DNA from: Enterococcus ureilyticus
Lineage (GTDB): Bacteria; Bacillota; Bacilli; Lactobacillales; Enterococcaceae
Length of the DNA stretch: 64,000 bases
Direction: 5' to 3'
NCBI RefSeq assembly: GCF_001730315.1
Contig: NZ_MIKC01000002.1
Coordinates: 1 to 64,000, forward strand
Shown: piece by piece, positions 46,238 to 54,911 of the stretch
Layout of the letters: every line of letters starts with the position of its first letter
Numbering within the stretch: position 1 is the first letter of the stretch
Notes under the pieces: generated by a model
What the model was told of the DNA's origin: nothing
What the model saw: the letters and a program-made list of their open reading frames with translations, nothing else
The model's database searches: none
Program-made: the position numbers and the translations under genes

Positions 46238-47056
46238 CTATTTTGTAACATCTTCGCCAAACCATTTCGTTGAGATTCTAGCTAATTCTCCCGATTCTCG
46301 AAGCTTTTCAAAACCGGCATTGATTTTCTCAGCTAATTTTTTGTCAGATTTTCTCAAACCGACAGCAAATGCCTCACTTTCAAAATCACCACTGACAATA
46401 GAATAGTCGGCTAAATTATCTTCATGAGAAAGATAATAGTTTGCATAAACCCGATCGATCAATAACCCATCGATTCGTCCAGATTTTAAGTCCATGAAAG
46501 CTTCGTTGAAGCCATCGTACAAAATCGCGGTCTGATCTTTAACTAGATTTTTTAGAATAGTCGGCTGCTCTTCAAAGCTATTGATACCAGAAGAGCCATT
46601 TTGAGCACCTAAAATTTTGCCTTTCATATCAGAAAAATGATTGATATTGTTCTTCTTTAAAGCGACAACAACTTGTTCATTTTTCATGTATTCATCACTA
46701 AAAAGGACTTTTTCTTCTCGTTCAGCACTTTTAGAGTAACCATTCCAAATCAAATCAATCGTTTGATTCTGTAATTCGTTTTCTTTCATTGACCAATCAA
46801 TCGGCTGAAAATCAACGGTGATATCATATAAATCAAAAACTGCACGGGCTAGATCAATATCAAAGCCGATGATTTCGCCAGATTTGTTTTGAAAACCCAT
46901 TGGCACAAAAGAATCATCCAATCCGACAATCACTCTTTTTTCATCATTGATGCGCGTCCATTGATCTGTATCTGTTTTTTTTCTACCACAACCAGCTACA
47001 GATAAGACAGCAAATAAAATTGTCATGAGAAAGAATAAATAGCTTTTTTTCTTCAT
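46238..47056 (-). CDS. Amino-acid ABC transporter substrate-binding lipoprotein (predicted histidine)
   Basis: 272 aa. Lipobox VAGC at about residue 23. SBP_bac_3 domain: RVIVGLDDSFVPMGFQNKSGEIIGFDIDLARAVFD, DWSMKENELQNQTIDLIWNGYS, LGAQNGSSGINSFE, IDGLLIDRVYANYYL and AVGLRKSDKKLAEKINAGF. It captures a polar amino acid outside the cell. Last of three genes (permease, ATPase, binding protein), 13 bp after the ATPase. The upstream leader carries two T-boxes with histidine codons, which indicates histidine as substrate (HisXYZ-type). Confidence 0.9.
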   Translation of the reverse strand: MKKKSYLFFLMTILFAVLSVAGCGRKKTDTDQWTRINDEKRVIVGLDDSFVPMGFQNKSGEIIGFDIDLARAVFDLYDITVDFQPIDWSMKENELQNQTIDLIWNGYSKSAEREEKVLFSDEYMKNEQVVVALKKNNINHFSDMKGKILGAQNGSSGINSFEEQPTILKNLVKDQTAILYDGFNEAFMDLKSGRIDGLLIDRVYANYYLSHEDNLADYSIVSGDFESEAFAVGLRKSDKKLAEKINAGFEKLRESGELARISTKWFGEDVTK

Positions 47057-47069
47057 ATAAATGTCCTTT

Positions 47070-47705
47070 CTATTGAACAGGTGTGACTGTCAATAAGTTA
47101 TCAGCAATATTTTCAGCAAAATTCATATCATGAGTTACAACGATTTGGGTCATCCCTTGTGCCTTGAGGGTTAAGATGACTTCTTCAACTTGTTGGCGAA
47201 GTTCAGGATCAAGCGCACTCGTTGGTTCGTCATAACCTAACACTTTAGGCTTCATTGCTAGGGCACGTGCGAGAGCCACTCGTTGTTTTTGACCGCCAGA
47301 TAATTGATAAGGATATAAGCGTTCTTTTCCGCTGAGACCAAATTTTGTCAGTAAATCGATTGCTTCAGATTCACTAGCCTCTTTTGATTGTTTCAAAGAA
47401 AGGATCGGTGCTAAAGTTATATTGTCTAAAACTGAAAGATGAGGGAATAATTGGAAATCTTGGAAGACAATACCGACGACTTGATCTGCATTATCCATTT
47501 CCACAGGATTAAAAGGCACACCGTCCATCGTCAGTTCACCCGAATCAATTGTCTCCAAACCAGCTAAACAACGTAGTAGAGTTGTTTTTCCACCTCCGGA
47601 AGGACCAACGATCGTTAGAATTTCACCATCTTTGATTTCTAAATTTAATTGGTCAATGATTCGACGACCATCGAAACTTTTGGTTAAGTTTTTAATAAGT
47701 AGCAT
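47070..47705 (-). CDS. Amino-acid ABC transporter ATP-binding protein
   Basis: 211 aa from ATG at 47705, chosen for AGGAGG 8 nt upstream. Walker A GPSGGGKTT, signature QLSGGQKQRVALAR, Walker B VLGYDEPTSALD (Tyr before Asp), and H-loop VVTHDMNF place it in the polar amino-acid transporter (HisP/GlnQ) family. It powers uptake by the adjacent permease. A 130-bp gap separates it from the permease gene, wider than usual inside such operons. Confidence 0.92.
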   Translation of the reverse strand: MLLIKNLTKSFDGRRIIDQLNLEIKDGEILTIVGPSGGGKTTLLRCLAGLETIDSGELTMDGVPFNPVEMDNADQVVGIVFQDFQLFPHLSVLDNITLAPILSLKQSKEASESEAIDLLTKFGLSGKERLYPYQLSGGQKQRVALARALAMKPKVLGYDEPTSALDPELRQQVEEVILTLKAQGMTQIVVTHDMNFAENIADNLLTVTPVQ

Positions 47706-47835
47706 GTTATTACCTCCTAATAGTAAATACTGAAAATATTTGTTCAGGCCTGTCAAAAAAATAGAGTAAATGAATTGATCTTTTGTCAGATGCTATTTCT
47801 ATTTTTTCCTGAAATGATAACCCGAATGGGATTAC

Positions 47836-48477
47836 TTATTTATAATACTGATAATGTTTTTCAAGTTTTTTCGATGCAAGTGTTAAGATTGCAGTTAGTA
47901 ACAAATAAATAATCCCCACTAAAACTAAAGGCAACAGGCTTACATCACGGCTCATCGCAATTTTTCCAGCGCGTAGTAAGTCTCCTAAACCAAGGACATA
48001 AATCAATGAGGTATCTTTTACTAAATTGATTACTTCATTGCCGATGGAAGGCAATACGACTTTGATGACTTGAGGTAAGATAATTCTTGTGACTGTTTGA
48101 AAGCTAGTTAAACGCAGTACCTTAGCAGCCTCATATTGTCCTTCAGGAATCGATTGAATCCCACCACGAAAAATTTCTGCAAAATAAGCTGCATAATTTA
48201 AAATAAAAGCGAACAACGCAGCATCATATCGTTCAAAGACAATCCCAATCAATGGGAGACCATAAAAAACAAAGATAAGTTGCAATAATAATGGTGTTCC
48301 CCGCATTAGCCAAATGTAAATATTGATTAGAAAATTCAAGGGTTTAAAATTTGTCTGTAAGCCAAACGCAACTAAGATCCCAAGTGGAATCGACCCCAGT
48401 AGTGTAAAAATAAATACTTTTAATGTCATAAGTGCACCGTCTAATAAAGCCGGCATGATTTCTAAAATGTAGTTCAT
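47836..48477 (-). CDS. Amino-acid ABC transporter permease
   Basis: 213 aa with about five membrane helices. The family motif is FRGGIQSIPEGQYEAAKVLRLTSFQTVTRIILPQVIKVVLPS (EAA loop), with LMRGTPLLLQLIFVFYGLP near the second helix. First gene of the transporter operon, preceded by about 770 nt of leader with two T-boxes. GGAGGAAAAATT precedes the ATG. One permease gene implies a homodimer. Confidence 0.93.
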   Translation of the reverse strand: MNYILEIMPALLDGALMTLKVFIFTLLGSIPLGILVAFGLQTNFKPLNFLINIYIWLMRGTPLLLQLIFVFYGLPLIGIVFERYDAALFAFILNYAAYFAEIFRGGIQSIPEGQYEAAKVLRLTSFQTVTRIILPQVIKVVLPSIGNEVINLVKDTSLIYVLGLGDLLRAGKIAMSRDVSLLPLVLVGIIYLLLTAILTLASKKLEKHYQYYK

Positions 48478-48523
48478 AATTTTTCCTCCCGTTTTTTTAT
48501 TTTTTTTCTAAGAGTAAACAAAA

Positions 48524-48780
48524 AGCCCTCCTGGCAAAATCAGCCAAGAGGACGAAATAATCGTGGTTCCACCTCAATTTGTTACTACCTCACAGTACTA
48601 ACCTCATAAAATCTTTAGTTTAACTAAAGATTTTTTCTGATAACGGAGAAGACCGCAAATTCCTACTTGATTCAGAAGTTGACTAAAACAGATGTGTTCA
48701 TCAAAGGTTTCCAGCTTTTTCTCTCAGCAAAATAAAAAAGTCTCTGTCAGGAAATGATCAGTGATTACTTGTTCTGTTTG
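48524..48780 (-). promoter_or_regulatory. T-box leader, proximal copy, predicted histidine specificity
   Basis: The minus strand reads AGGTGGAACCACG (48574-48562), the T-box core. Upstream come GAGAGA, a distal stem AAAAGCTGGAAACCTTT and GATGAACACATCTG, which sets specifier CAC (His; plus-strand GTG at 48694-48696). CCTCTTGGCTG pairs with its complement around 48524-48556 and ends in a T-run. This copy directly precedes the permease. Confidence 0.88.
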
Positions 48781-48844
48781 TGTGTGTTGGTTTTATTAGA
48801 ATGGTTGATGGATATTTTTTTACAATTTATTTATGTCAGATGTA

Positions 48845-48925
48845 AGCTGTTTGGAGATTTACTAGTAAGGAAACTGCTCTCTTGTTGGTCACCAAGTACT
48901 ATTCATCATTTACTCTGACAAAGCC
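48845..48925 (-). repeat. Dispersed intergenic repeat, family A, inverted copy
   Basis: Read on the minus strand, CAGAGTAAATGATGAATAGT followed by ACTTGGTGACCAACAAG matches the end of the tandem-repeat element (19506-19545) and the copy before leuS. It lies between the two T-boxes. Confidence 0.55.
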
Positions 48926-48944
48926 AGACGCAGTCCTCTAATTC

Positions 48945-49003
48945 TTAGAGCTTTAGCTCTTAGAACTTGATGAGATCGAAACGAAGTGACGTGATGAATC
49001 GTA
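48945..49003 (+). repeat. Intergenic repeat family B, partial copy
   Basis: CTTAGAGCTTTAGCTCTTAG then TTGATGAGATCGAAACGAAG aligns with 27530-27590 in the same orientation. Located between the two T-boxes. Confidence 0.5.
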
Positions 49004-49255
49004 AAAAAAATCCTTTGGCAATAAAGCCAAAGGACGCAAAATTCGTGGTTCCACCTTTTTTTATTATCGCCTCACAACGATAACCTCATGAAGTCATAGA
49101 CTTCCAATGCTGTAACGGGCATTCCCGAACTTTCCTACTTAGTTGTTCAAAAAGTTAACTCCCAGATGTGTTTCGCTTTATCTTTTTGTCTTTTTCCACC
49201 AAGCAAAGACTCTCTTCAATAAAAAAATAAAGGTACTCTTCTGTTCTTTGTTTTT
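49004..49255 (-). promoter_or_regulatory. T-box leader, distal copy, predicted histidine specificity
   Basis: Minus-strand AGGTGGAACCACG (about 49056-49044) is the T-box core. GAAGAGAG, a distal stem ending GGTGGAAAAAGA, and GCGAAACACATCTGG place a CAC specifier (plus-strand GTG 49168-49170) in the same context as the proximal copy. The terminator is CCTTTGGCTTTATTGCCAAAGG followed by eight T (49033-49004). It is the first element of the leader. Confidence 0.88.
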
Positions 49256-49259
49256 TATT

Positions 49260-49288
49260 ACTTTACCATCAGTTTTTCCACTTGTCAA
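49260..49288 (-). promoter_or_regulatory. Promoter of the T-box/transporter operon
   Basis: Minus strand TTGACA (49288-49283) and TAAAGT (49265-49260) with exactly 17 bp between, just before the distal T-box. Confidence 0.75.
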
Positions 49289-49511
49289 CAACTCTTTGTT
49301 TGGAAAATTCAGAAAATAGCTTATTTTAAGCATAAAAGTAACCGATTAAGGAAAATTGAGGTAAAATAGAAATAGTTATTTCCTATTAAAAAGTAAGTAA
49401 ATTGTGATAGCCAAAAACTATCGCACCTTTTCTATTTGTACTATCCTTTCATATATATATCTGATAAACTATGTACAATTATTATCGGAAAGTAAAAAGG
49501 AGTGGTGTCGA

Positions 49512-50234
49512 TTGAGTCGGCCAATTATTGGAATTGCAGCGAATGAAATTGAAGATGCAGGAGCGCGGTTGTACCATTTACCAATTAGTTACACTCCTTG
49601 TGGTTATATTAAAGCAGTTCAACATGCTGGAGGTTTACCGCTGGTTCTGCCAGTGGGTTCTCCTGACTTAGCTAAGGATTATATCAAACAGATCGATAAG
49701 TTGATTTTGGCTGGGGGACAAAATGTTTCACCAGGATTATATGGCGAACCAATCCAAGTTGAAGAAGCCTCATTATCTGAAGACAGAGATCGCTTTGAGT
49801 TAGCTTTGATTAAAGAAGCTATTGCACAAAAGAAACCGATTTTTGCCGTTTGTCGTGGTCTCCAACTGGTTAATGTAGCGCTTGGCGGTAGTTTATATCA
49901 GAATATCAGTCATTTTAGTGATATGAACATTGCTCATATGCAAGTACCGGTATCTAGAGAAATTCCAACACATCAGATTCACACAGAAGACAAGAGTATT
50001 TTACGTGAAATTTATGGAAAAAAAACGGCTGTTAACTCATTCCATTTTCAAGCGGTAAAAGAATTAGCAGAAAAACTAAAGGTTACAGCGTTTAGTGAAG
50101 ATGGGATCATTGAAGGTGTGGAAAGTAACGATCCAAGTATAGTCTTTTTAGGTGTACAGTGGCATCCTGATTTTGCTTATGATCATTTAGAACAAGAAAT
50201 GGCTGTTTTTCACTATGTGGTTAAAAAATTATAA
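49512..50234 (+). CDS. Class I glutamine amidotransferase-like hydrolase (PuuD/peptidase C26 family)
   Basis: 240 aa with a TTG start at 49512, chosen for AAAAGGAGTGG 7 nt upstream; the frame extends further upstream without a ribosome site. SRPIIGIAANE opens the family, FAVCRGLQLVNVALGGSLYQNI carries the nucleophile Cys, and GVQWHPDFAYD the catalytic His. Members hydrolyse gamma-glutamyl amides such as gamma-glutamyl-GABA. Followed 35 bp later by a peptide-binding lipoprotein gene, suggesting linked uptake and hydrolysis of peptide-like substrates. Confidence 0.87.
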   Translation: MSRPIIGIAANEIEDAGARLYHLPISYTPCGYIKAVQHAGGLPLVLPVGSPDLAKDYIKQIDKLILAGGQNVSPGLYGEPIQVEEASLSEDRDRFELALIKEAIAQKKPIFAVCRGLQLVNVALGGSLYQNISHFSDMNIAHMQVPVSREIPTHQIHTEDKSILREIYGKKTAVNSFHFQAVKELAEKLKVTAFSEDGIIEGVESNDPSIVFLGVQWHPDFAYDHLEQEMAVFHYVVKKL

Positions 50235-50269
50235 AGTATCTAGTTTTTAAAAAGAGGAGGATTTTGATA

Positions 50270-51916
50270 ATGAAGAAAAAGTTTGGTGTTTTTGTATTAG
50301 CAGCGAGTTTATTGTTGACTGCTTGCGGTGGAGGTAAAGGGACAAGTTCATCTGGCGAAAAACCGGATGGTGGTAAAACAACTCAGACACAAGTAATCAA
50401 AGTGGCCTCTGGTGGAGAATTATCAACATTAGATAGTGCGCATTATACGGATGTCTACAGTTCTGATATGATAGGTCAAGTTGTAGAAGGACTTTATCGG
50501 ATGGATAAAAATCATGATCCAGAACTGGCAGTGGCCGCTAGCGAGCCAACTGTTAGTGATGATGGACTTGTTTATACGTTTAAATTAAAAGAAACAAAAT
50601 GGAGCAACGGTGATCCAGTTGTAGCAGGGGATTTTGTGGCGTCCTTTAAAAATGTTGTAGATCCAAGCTTTGGTTCAAGCAGCAGTAACCAAATGGATAT
50701 TTTCAAAAATGGTCGAAAAATTCGTGAGGGACAAGCCCAATTAGATGAACTTGGGGTCAAAGCACTGGATGATCAAACCTTAGAAATGACACTTGAATAC
50801 CCAATTCCCTATTTAGCACAAGTATTGGTGGGCACACCATTTATGCCTAAAAATGAAAAATTTGTCAAAGAAAAAGGCGAAGCTTATGGCACGTCAGCAG
50901 ACAACTTTGTTGGAAATGGCCCATTTGTGATTTCAGGTTGGGACGGTAATACAGAAAACTGGAAATTAGAGAAAAATAAGGATTACTGGGATCAGGAAAA
51001 TGTTAAATTAGAGACGATCGATGTTCAAGTGGTGAAAGAAATTGGGACAGGGACGAATCTTTTTGATGCAGGAGATTTGGATTATACTGTATTAGCGGAT
51101 ACCTATGCCCTACAATACAAAGACTCACCACAAGCTAATTTTGTGCCTAAAGCAATGGTTGGTTATTTAAGTCCAAATCATAAACGAGAAGTAACAGGCA
51201 ATATAAATGTTCGCAAAGCGATTCTGCAAGCAATCGATAAAGAGACTTTCGCTAAAGATATTCTAGGAGATGGTTCGACGGCAATCAATGGTTTTGTACC
51301 AAAGGATTTTGCAAAAAATCCTGAAACCGGCGAAGATTTTCGTAAAGAAAATGGTGATTTTCTTCCGTTTGATTTAAAATCTGCTCAAAAAAGCTGGGAA
51401 ACCGCTAAGAAAGAATTAGGGAAAGAAGAAATCGAATTAGAATTACTTTCAGCTGATTCCGCGCTTGCAAAGAAGACAATTGAGTATGTCCAAGGGCAAT
51501 TACAACAAAATCTACCTGGATTAAAAATTACATTGAAATCAGTTCCATTACAAAATCGTTTGGACTTACAAACAGCTAGTAATTTTGATCTAGTTTTCGG
51601 TACATGGACACCAGATTATGCGGATCCGATCAACTTCTTAGAATTCTATGATTCTAAGAGCGGTTTGAATACAGCGGGTTACGACAATCCCGAATATGAT
51701 AAAGGATTGAATGATGCCAGAATTACTTTAGCCAACGATCCAGAAAAACGTTGGGATAAGTTGAAAGAATTAGAAGAAACATTGATTGAAAAAGACGCCG
51801 CTGTATTGCCTCTATATCAAGGTGCGATTGGTTACCTTAAAGCGGATCGATTAAAAGAACTACAAGTCTTTCCATTTGGACGAACAGTTTCATATCGTTT
51901 GGCCTATGTAGAATAA
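50270..51916 (+). CDS. Peptide ABC transporter substrate-binding lipoprotein (OppA family)
   Basis: 548 aa from ATG at 50270 behind AGAGGAGG. Lipobox TAC (LLLTAC, about residue 19-21). SBP_bac_5 blocks: SGGELSTLDSAHYTD, ETKWSNGDPVVAGDFVASFKN, GNGPFVISGWDG, IRKAILQAIDKE (approximate form NVRKAILQAIDKETF) and DLVFGTWTPDYADPINFL. It is a paralogue of the protein at 2905-4542, with the same domain order. No permease genes are adjacent. Likely binds oligopeptides for a distant Opp system. Confidence 0.92.
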   Translation: MKKKFGVFVLAASLLLTACGGGKGTSSSGEKPDGGKTTQTQVIKVASGGELSTLDSAHYTDVYSSDMIGQVVEGLYRMDKNHDPELAVAASEPTVSDDGLVYTFKLKETKWSNGDPVVAGDFVASFKNVVDPSFGSSSSNQMDIFKNGRKIREGQAQLDELGVKALDDQTLEMTLEYPIPYLAQVLVGTPFMPKNEKFVKEKGEAYGTSADNFVGNGPFVISGWDGNTENWKLEKNKDYWDQENVKLETIDVQVVKEIGTGTNLFDAGDLDYTVLADTYALQYKDSPQANFVPKAMVGYLSPNHKREVTGNINVRKAILQAIDKETFAKDILGDGSTAINGFVPKDFAKNPETGEDFRKENGDFLPFDLKSAQKSWETAKKELGKEEIELELLSADSALAKKTIEYVQGQLQQNLPGLKITLKSVPLQNRLDLQTASNFDLVFGTWTPDYADPINFLEFYDSKSGLNTAGYDNPEYDKGLNDARITLANDPEKRWDKLKELEETLIEKDAAVLPLYQGAIGYLKADRLKELQVFPFGRTVSYRLAYVE

Positions 51917-51935
51917 CTTAAAAGAATACGAATCA

Positions 51936-51978
51936 GTTGAATGCCAATTTTCTCATCTTGGTATTCAACTTTTTTTAT
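51936..51978 (+). terminator. oppA-like gene terminator
   Basis: GTTGAATGCCAA pairs with TTGGTATTCAAC (one wobble), followed by TTTTTTTATT. Confidence 0.85.
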
Positions 51979-52165
51979 TGTGAAAATAGCTGCGAGAAAT
52001 ACTGATATAGCAATCTTTAGTCAGGAAAAACAGTTTCAATCAAATGAGAATAGTGATAAGAAGTATGCGTATCTTTTGTAATTGTTGAATAATGCGTTTA
52101 ACATAAAATATAGAAATAAGAAAAATTATTTGAAAAAGAAAAAACAATGTTGGAGGGGAAATTCT

Positions 52166-52729
52166 ATGCGAGTGCTTAAAGGTCTTATTTCTTTATTACT
52201 AATAGCAGGTATTTTTGGTATCGTGGGTTTGTATTCCCAAGTGGAAAACTTAGGCGTTGTGAGTACCTTTTTTGAGAACTTGCTATTTGAAGGAGAGTGG
52301 CTCTTTTATTTTTACCAAGTTGTTCTTTTTACCCTCTTAGCGGTATTAACCTTAGCGTTTTTAATGGTGATTTTTAAACCAATCACTAAAAAAGAAGTGC
52401 ACATAAAAAAAGACATGGGGCAAATCAATTTACCACTGCATACGTTGGAGTCTATTGCTAAGTCTGCATTAAATGGGATCGTAAATGCCGATAACGCACA
52501 AGTGAAAGTTAGGCTAACGAAAAAGCAACTGGCGAATGTAGAAGTAATAGTCGCAGATGAGAATCAAAAAGAATTGCTAAGCAAAGGCAAAAAAATCCAA
52601 GAACAAATTCCACAAGCTTTACAACAGATGGCAAGAATCGAAACGAATAAGACGAAGGTAATTTTCAAAAAGAAAAAAACAGGAGCTTCGTTGTTGCCGA
52701 TTAGTAAAAAAGAATCCCGTGTGGTTTGA
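52166..52729 (+). CDS. amaP: Alkaline-shock membrane anchor protein AmaP
   Basis: 187 aa from ATG at 52166 behind GGAGGGG. Two membrane helices (about 6-26 and 48-72) followed by a cytoplasmic Asp23-like domain (INLPLHTLESIAKSALNGI, VKVRLTKKQLANVEVIVADENQ) and basic tail. AmaP tethers Asp23 to the membrane in staphylococci. It is the first gene of the amaP-DUF2273-asp23-glsB cluster and is 13 bp from the DUF2273 gene. Confidence 0.9.
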   Translation: MRVLKGLISLLLIAGIFGIVGLYSQVENLGVVSTFFENLLFEGEWLFYFYQVVLFTLLAVLTLAFLMVIFKPITKKEVHIKKDMGQINLPLHTLESIAKSALNGIVNADNAQVKVRLTKKQLANVEVIVADENQKELLSKGKKIQEQIPQALQQMARIETNKTKVIFKKKKTGASLLPISKKESRVV

Positions 52730-52742
52730 AGGAGGCGGAACA

Positions 52743-52958
52743 GTGAAAAAACTAAAAAAACTCGAACCTTACCGCAATCAAATTCTATACACGAGTCTAG
52801 CTGTTCTAATCGCTATTCTTTTGATGACAATTGGCTTTTGGAAAACAATTTTATTGGTTCTTTTAATCGGGATCGGTTATCTTATTGGGAAAATGCAAGA
52901 TGAAAAACGCTCTATCTCTTCAATTTTAGCTTCTATACAAGCTTTTTTTGAAAGATAA
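52743..52958 (+). CDS. DUF2273 small membrane protein
   Basis: 71 aa, GTG start at 52743 behind GAAGGAGGCGG. Two short helices (about 13-30 and 32-48; FWKTILLVLLIGIGYLIGKMQD is the family core) and a helical tail. DUF2273 proteins regularly accompany Asp23/Gls24 and AmaP; function undefined, probably part of the membrane assembly. Confidence 0.88.
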   Translation: MKKLKKLEPYRNQILYTSLAVLIAILLMTIGFWKTILLVLLIGIGYLIGKMQDEKRSISSILASIQAFFER

Positions 52959-52994
52959 AATAAATTGAATCAAAATCAGAAAGGTTGAGAGAAA

Positions 52995-53465
52995 ATGGAT
53001 AACAAAACAAATGTAAACACAACTGAAGGAAAAAACACAAATGGCGTTAAAACAAAATTAACATTTGACGATCAAGTCGTGAAAAAAATTGCTGGTATCG
53101 CCGTATCAGAAATTCCTGGAATTTTAGGGTTGAGCGGAAATGCAATCACCAACTTGACTGATAAATTTACGAACGGAAATAATCCAACCAAAGGAATCAG
53201 TGCCGAAGTAGGAACGAAACAAGTGGCGATTGATTTAGATGTCATTGGAGAATATGGAAAAAATATTGCACAAGTCTTTGATGCCGCAACGAAAAAAGTT
53301 TCTGAAGAAGTAAAAAATATGACAGGCTTAGATGTTATTGAATTTAACATGAATGTCGACGATGTTATGTCAAAAGAACAATACGAAGAAAAATTTGAAA
53401 ATAAGAAAAAAGATGATAGTGACAACGATAAAAAATCAGATGATAATACCCGGGTATTGCAATAG
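52995..53465 (+). CDS. Asp23/Gls24 family envelope stress protein
   Basis: 156 aa. The Asp23 domain spans about 20-130: LTFDDQVVKKIAGIAVSEIPGILGLSGN, VGTKQVAIDLDVIGEYGKNIAQVFD and MTGLDVIEFNMNVDDVMSKEQYEE. The tail is rich in Lys/Asp. E. faecalis Gls24 proteins contribute to bile-salt and stress resistance. AAAGGTTGAGAG precedes the ATG. Next to amaP and glsB, matching the known cluster. Confidence 0.92.
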   Translation: MDNKTNVNTTEGKNTNGVKTKLTFDDQVVKKIAGIAVSEIPGILGLSGNAITNLTDKFTNGNNPTKGISAEVGTKQVAIDLDVIGEYGKNIAQVFDAATKKVSEEVKNMTGLDVIEFNMNVDDVMSKEQYEEKFENKKKDDSDNDKKSDDNTRVLQ

Positions 53466-53501
53466 GGTATGACTGATTTCGATTAGAGGAGGAGAAGCAT
53501 T

Positions 53502-53750
53502 ATGCTAAGTTTTATTTGGTCATTGATTGTCGGCGGGGTGCTAGGTGCCATCGCTGGAGCAATTTTAGGTAGAGATGTTCCAGGTGGTGTGATTGGAAAT
53601 ATCATTGTTGGATTTATTGGTAGCTGGGTCGGTACTATGTTATTAGGAAACTTTGGTCCAATTATCGGTGGATTTCCCATCATCTCAGCGTTGATTGGGG
53701 CAGTGATTTGTATCGCAATTTATTCTTTCATTGCCAAACGCATGGCTTAA
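53502..53750 (+). CDS. glsB: GlsB/YeaQ/YmgE family membrane protein
   Basis: 82 aa, three hydrophobic Gly-rich helices: WSLIVGGVLGAIAGAILGRD, GGVIGNIIVGFIGSWVGTML and FPIISALIGAVICIAIYSF. The transglycosylase-associated (GlsB/YmgE) family is small, membrane-embedded and stress-linked. AGAGGAGGAGAAG precedes the ATG. Last gene of the gls cluster. Confidence 0.92.
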   Translation: MLSFIWSLIVGGVLGAIAGAILGRDVPGGVIGNIIVGFIGSWVGTMLLGNFGPIIGGFPIISALIGAVICIAIYSFIAKRMA

Positions 53751-53762
53751 GTGCAAAATAAT

Positions 53763-53810
53763 AAAACCAGTTCCGATTAGCGATCATAGGCTATCGAAAC
53801 TGGTTTTTCT
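53763..53810 (+). terminator. gls cluster terminator
   Basis: AAAACCAGTTTCGATAG-type stem (53764-53780 with 53791-53808, one or two mismatches) followed by T-run. Could also serve the convergent DUF960 gene. Confidence 0.85.
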
Positions 53811-53816
53811 AATTAT

Positions 53817-54137
53817 TTATTCATACATTTCTGCGGGTAGTAAAATTGTTTCTTTATTGCCATCATCAAAAGCAAAGACTTGAGATGGATAAGCATCAGA
53901 ATAAGGGAATGGTAAATCAATGGCCATTTGGACATCACTGATTTCTTGTGAAAAATGAACAGTTACTTTCCCACCATTGTCGATTAAATCAAAATACAAC
54001 ATATTCGTCAGCGGAATCACACCTTTTAAATCCAAATCAATAATCAGCCAGATACTGTCGATCAAGGCTGCAGGCAAGCTCTCAACTACACCTAAAGAAG
54101 CATAACGATTACGTGCGCTATCAAAACTTTCAACCAT
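53817..54137 (-). CDS. DUF960 family protein
   Basis: 106 aa from ATG at 54137 behind GGAGGT. NRYASLGVVESLPAALIDSIWLIID resembles the N-terminal DUF960 signature (RY-x-T-x-GV-x-IP-x-W-x-LID), and KVTVHFSQEISD fits the following strand region. Soluble. Function is undefined in the family. Confidence 0.7.
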   Translation of the reverse strand: MVESFDSARNRYASLGVVESLPAALIDSIWLIIDLDLKGVIPLTNMLYFDLIDNGGKVTVHFSQEISDVQMAIDLPFPYSDAYPSQVFAFDDGNKETILLPAEMYE

Positions 54138-54249
54138 CAATTTGACCTCCTTTGTTTACCTACTAATAGTATACCTTATTTGTATAAAACTCGCTTCTGT
54201 TGTGTTTGAGAATAACTGCAAGTAAAAAGCTCAATAAAAGAGCAAAAAA

Positions 54250-54280
54250 GAGATAAAGTCAAAGACCTTATCTCCTTTAA
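54250..54280 (-). terminator. rplY terminator
   Basis: On the minus strand GAGATAAGGTC pairs with GACTTTATCTC, followed by TTTTTT toward 54240. Confidence 0.8.
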
Positions 54281-54299
54281 GTTCTATTCAATCAATGCT

Positions 54300-54911
54300 T
54301 TATTCTGGTTTTTCACCAATCACAGTAGGCTCAGCTGCTTCGCCAGTAGATTCTTCTTCAGCTGCTTTAGCTTCTACAACGGCTGCAATTTGTTCTTCAC
54401 CATCAGTAATAATATCGTAATCTTTATTTTTGGGTAGATCAGCCACAGTGATGGCATCGCCAATAGCAAGTTTAGTAATGTCAACTTCTACACGCTCTGG
54501 TAATTTATCTGGTGTAGCGGAAACAAGCACATTATATAAGTTTTGGTTTAATTCTCCACCAACTTTGACTCCAGCAGATTCACCAACAAGAACGATTTCA
54601 GCTTCAACTTCAGTTGTTTCTTTCATGTTTACAGCAAGAAACTCGACGTGTTTCATTTGGCTGGTGAATGTATCTAATTGTGCTTTAAACATCAATGTAT
54701 TGATTTTTTTTCCACCAATAGTCATTGTGATTACAGCGTTGGCGCCATTATCTCGTAAAATTTTTGTTAATTCTTTTTGATCAACTGAAATAGGCGTACT
54801 TTCAATTTCAAATCCATAAACAACGGCGGGAACTTGACCAGTGTGACGTAGTTGATTTCTTAGGGAACGTGGACGGACAGCTCTTTCTTTAACTTCTAAT
54901 GATACTGACAT
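54300..54911 (-). CDS. rplY: 50S ribosomal protein L25/general stress protein Ctc
   Basis: 203 aa from ATG at 54911, with AAGGAGG 10 nt upstream. The N-terminal L25 domain (MSVSLEVKERAVRPRSLRNQL, GQVPAVVYGFE) binds 5S rRNA. The C-terminal TL5/CTC beta domain (ETTEVEAEIVLVGESAGVKVGGELNQ, PERVEVDITKLAIGDAITVADL) is followed by an acidic tail. The long form is typical of Firmicutes Ctc. A 345-nt leader with an internal terminator precedes it. Confidence 0.95.
   Translation of the reverse strand: MSVSLEVKERAVRPRSLRNQLRHTGQVPAVVYGFEIESTPISVDQKELTKILRDNGANAVITMTIGGKKINTLMFKAQLDTFTSQMKHVEFLAVNMKETTEVEAEIVLVGESAGVKVGGELNQNLYNVLVSATPDKLPERVEVDITKLAIGDAITVADLPKNKDYDIITDGEEQIAAVVEAKAAEEESTGEAAEPTVIGEKPE

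Noticed and set aside
48478-49511. tRNA or rRNA gene in the long non-coding region
   Set aside because: All structure there is explained by two T-boxes, repeats and a promoter; no cloverleaf was seen.
54430-54780. Plus-strand open frame of 116 codons
   Set aside because: Antisense to rplY, whose translation is unmistakable.
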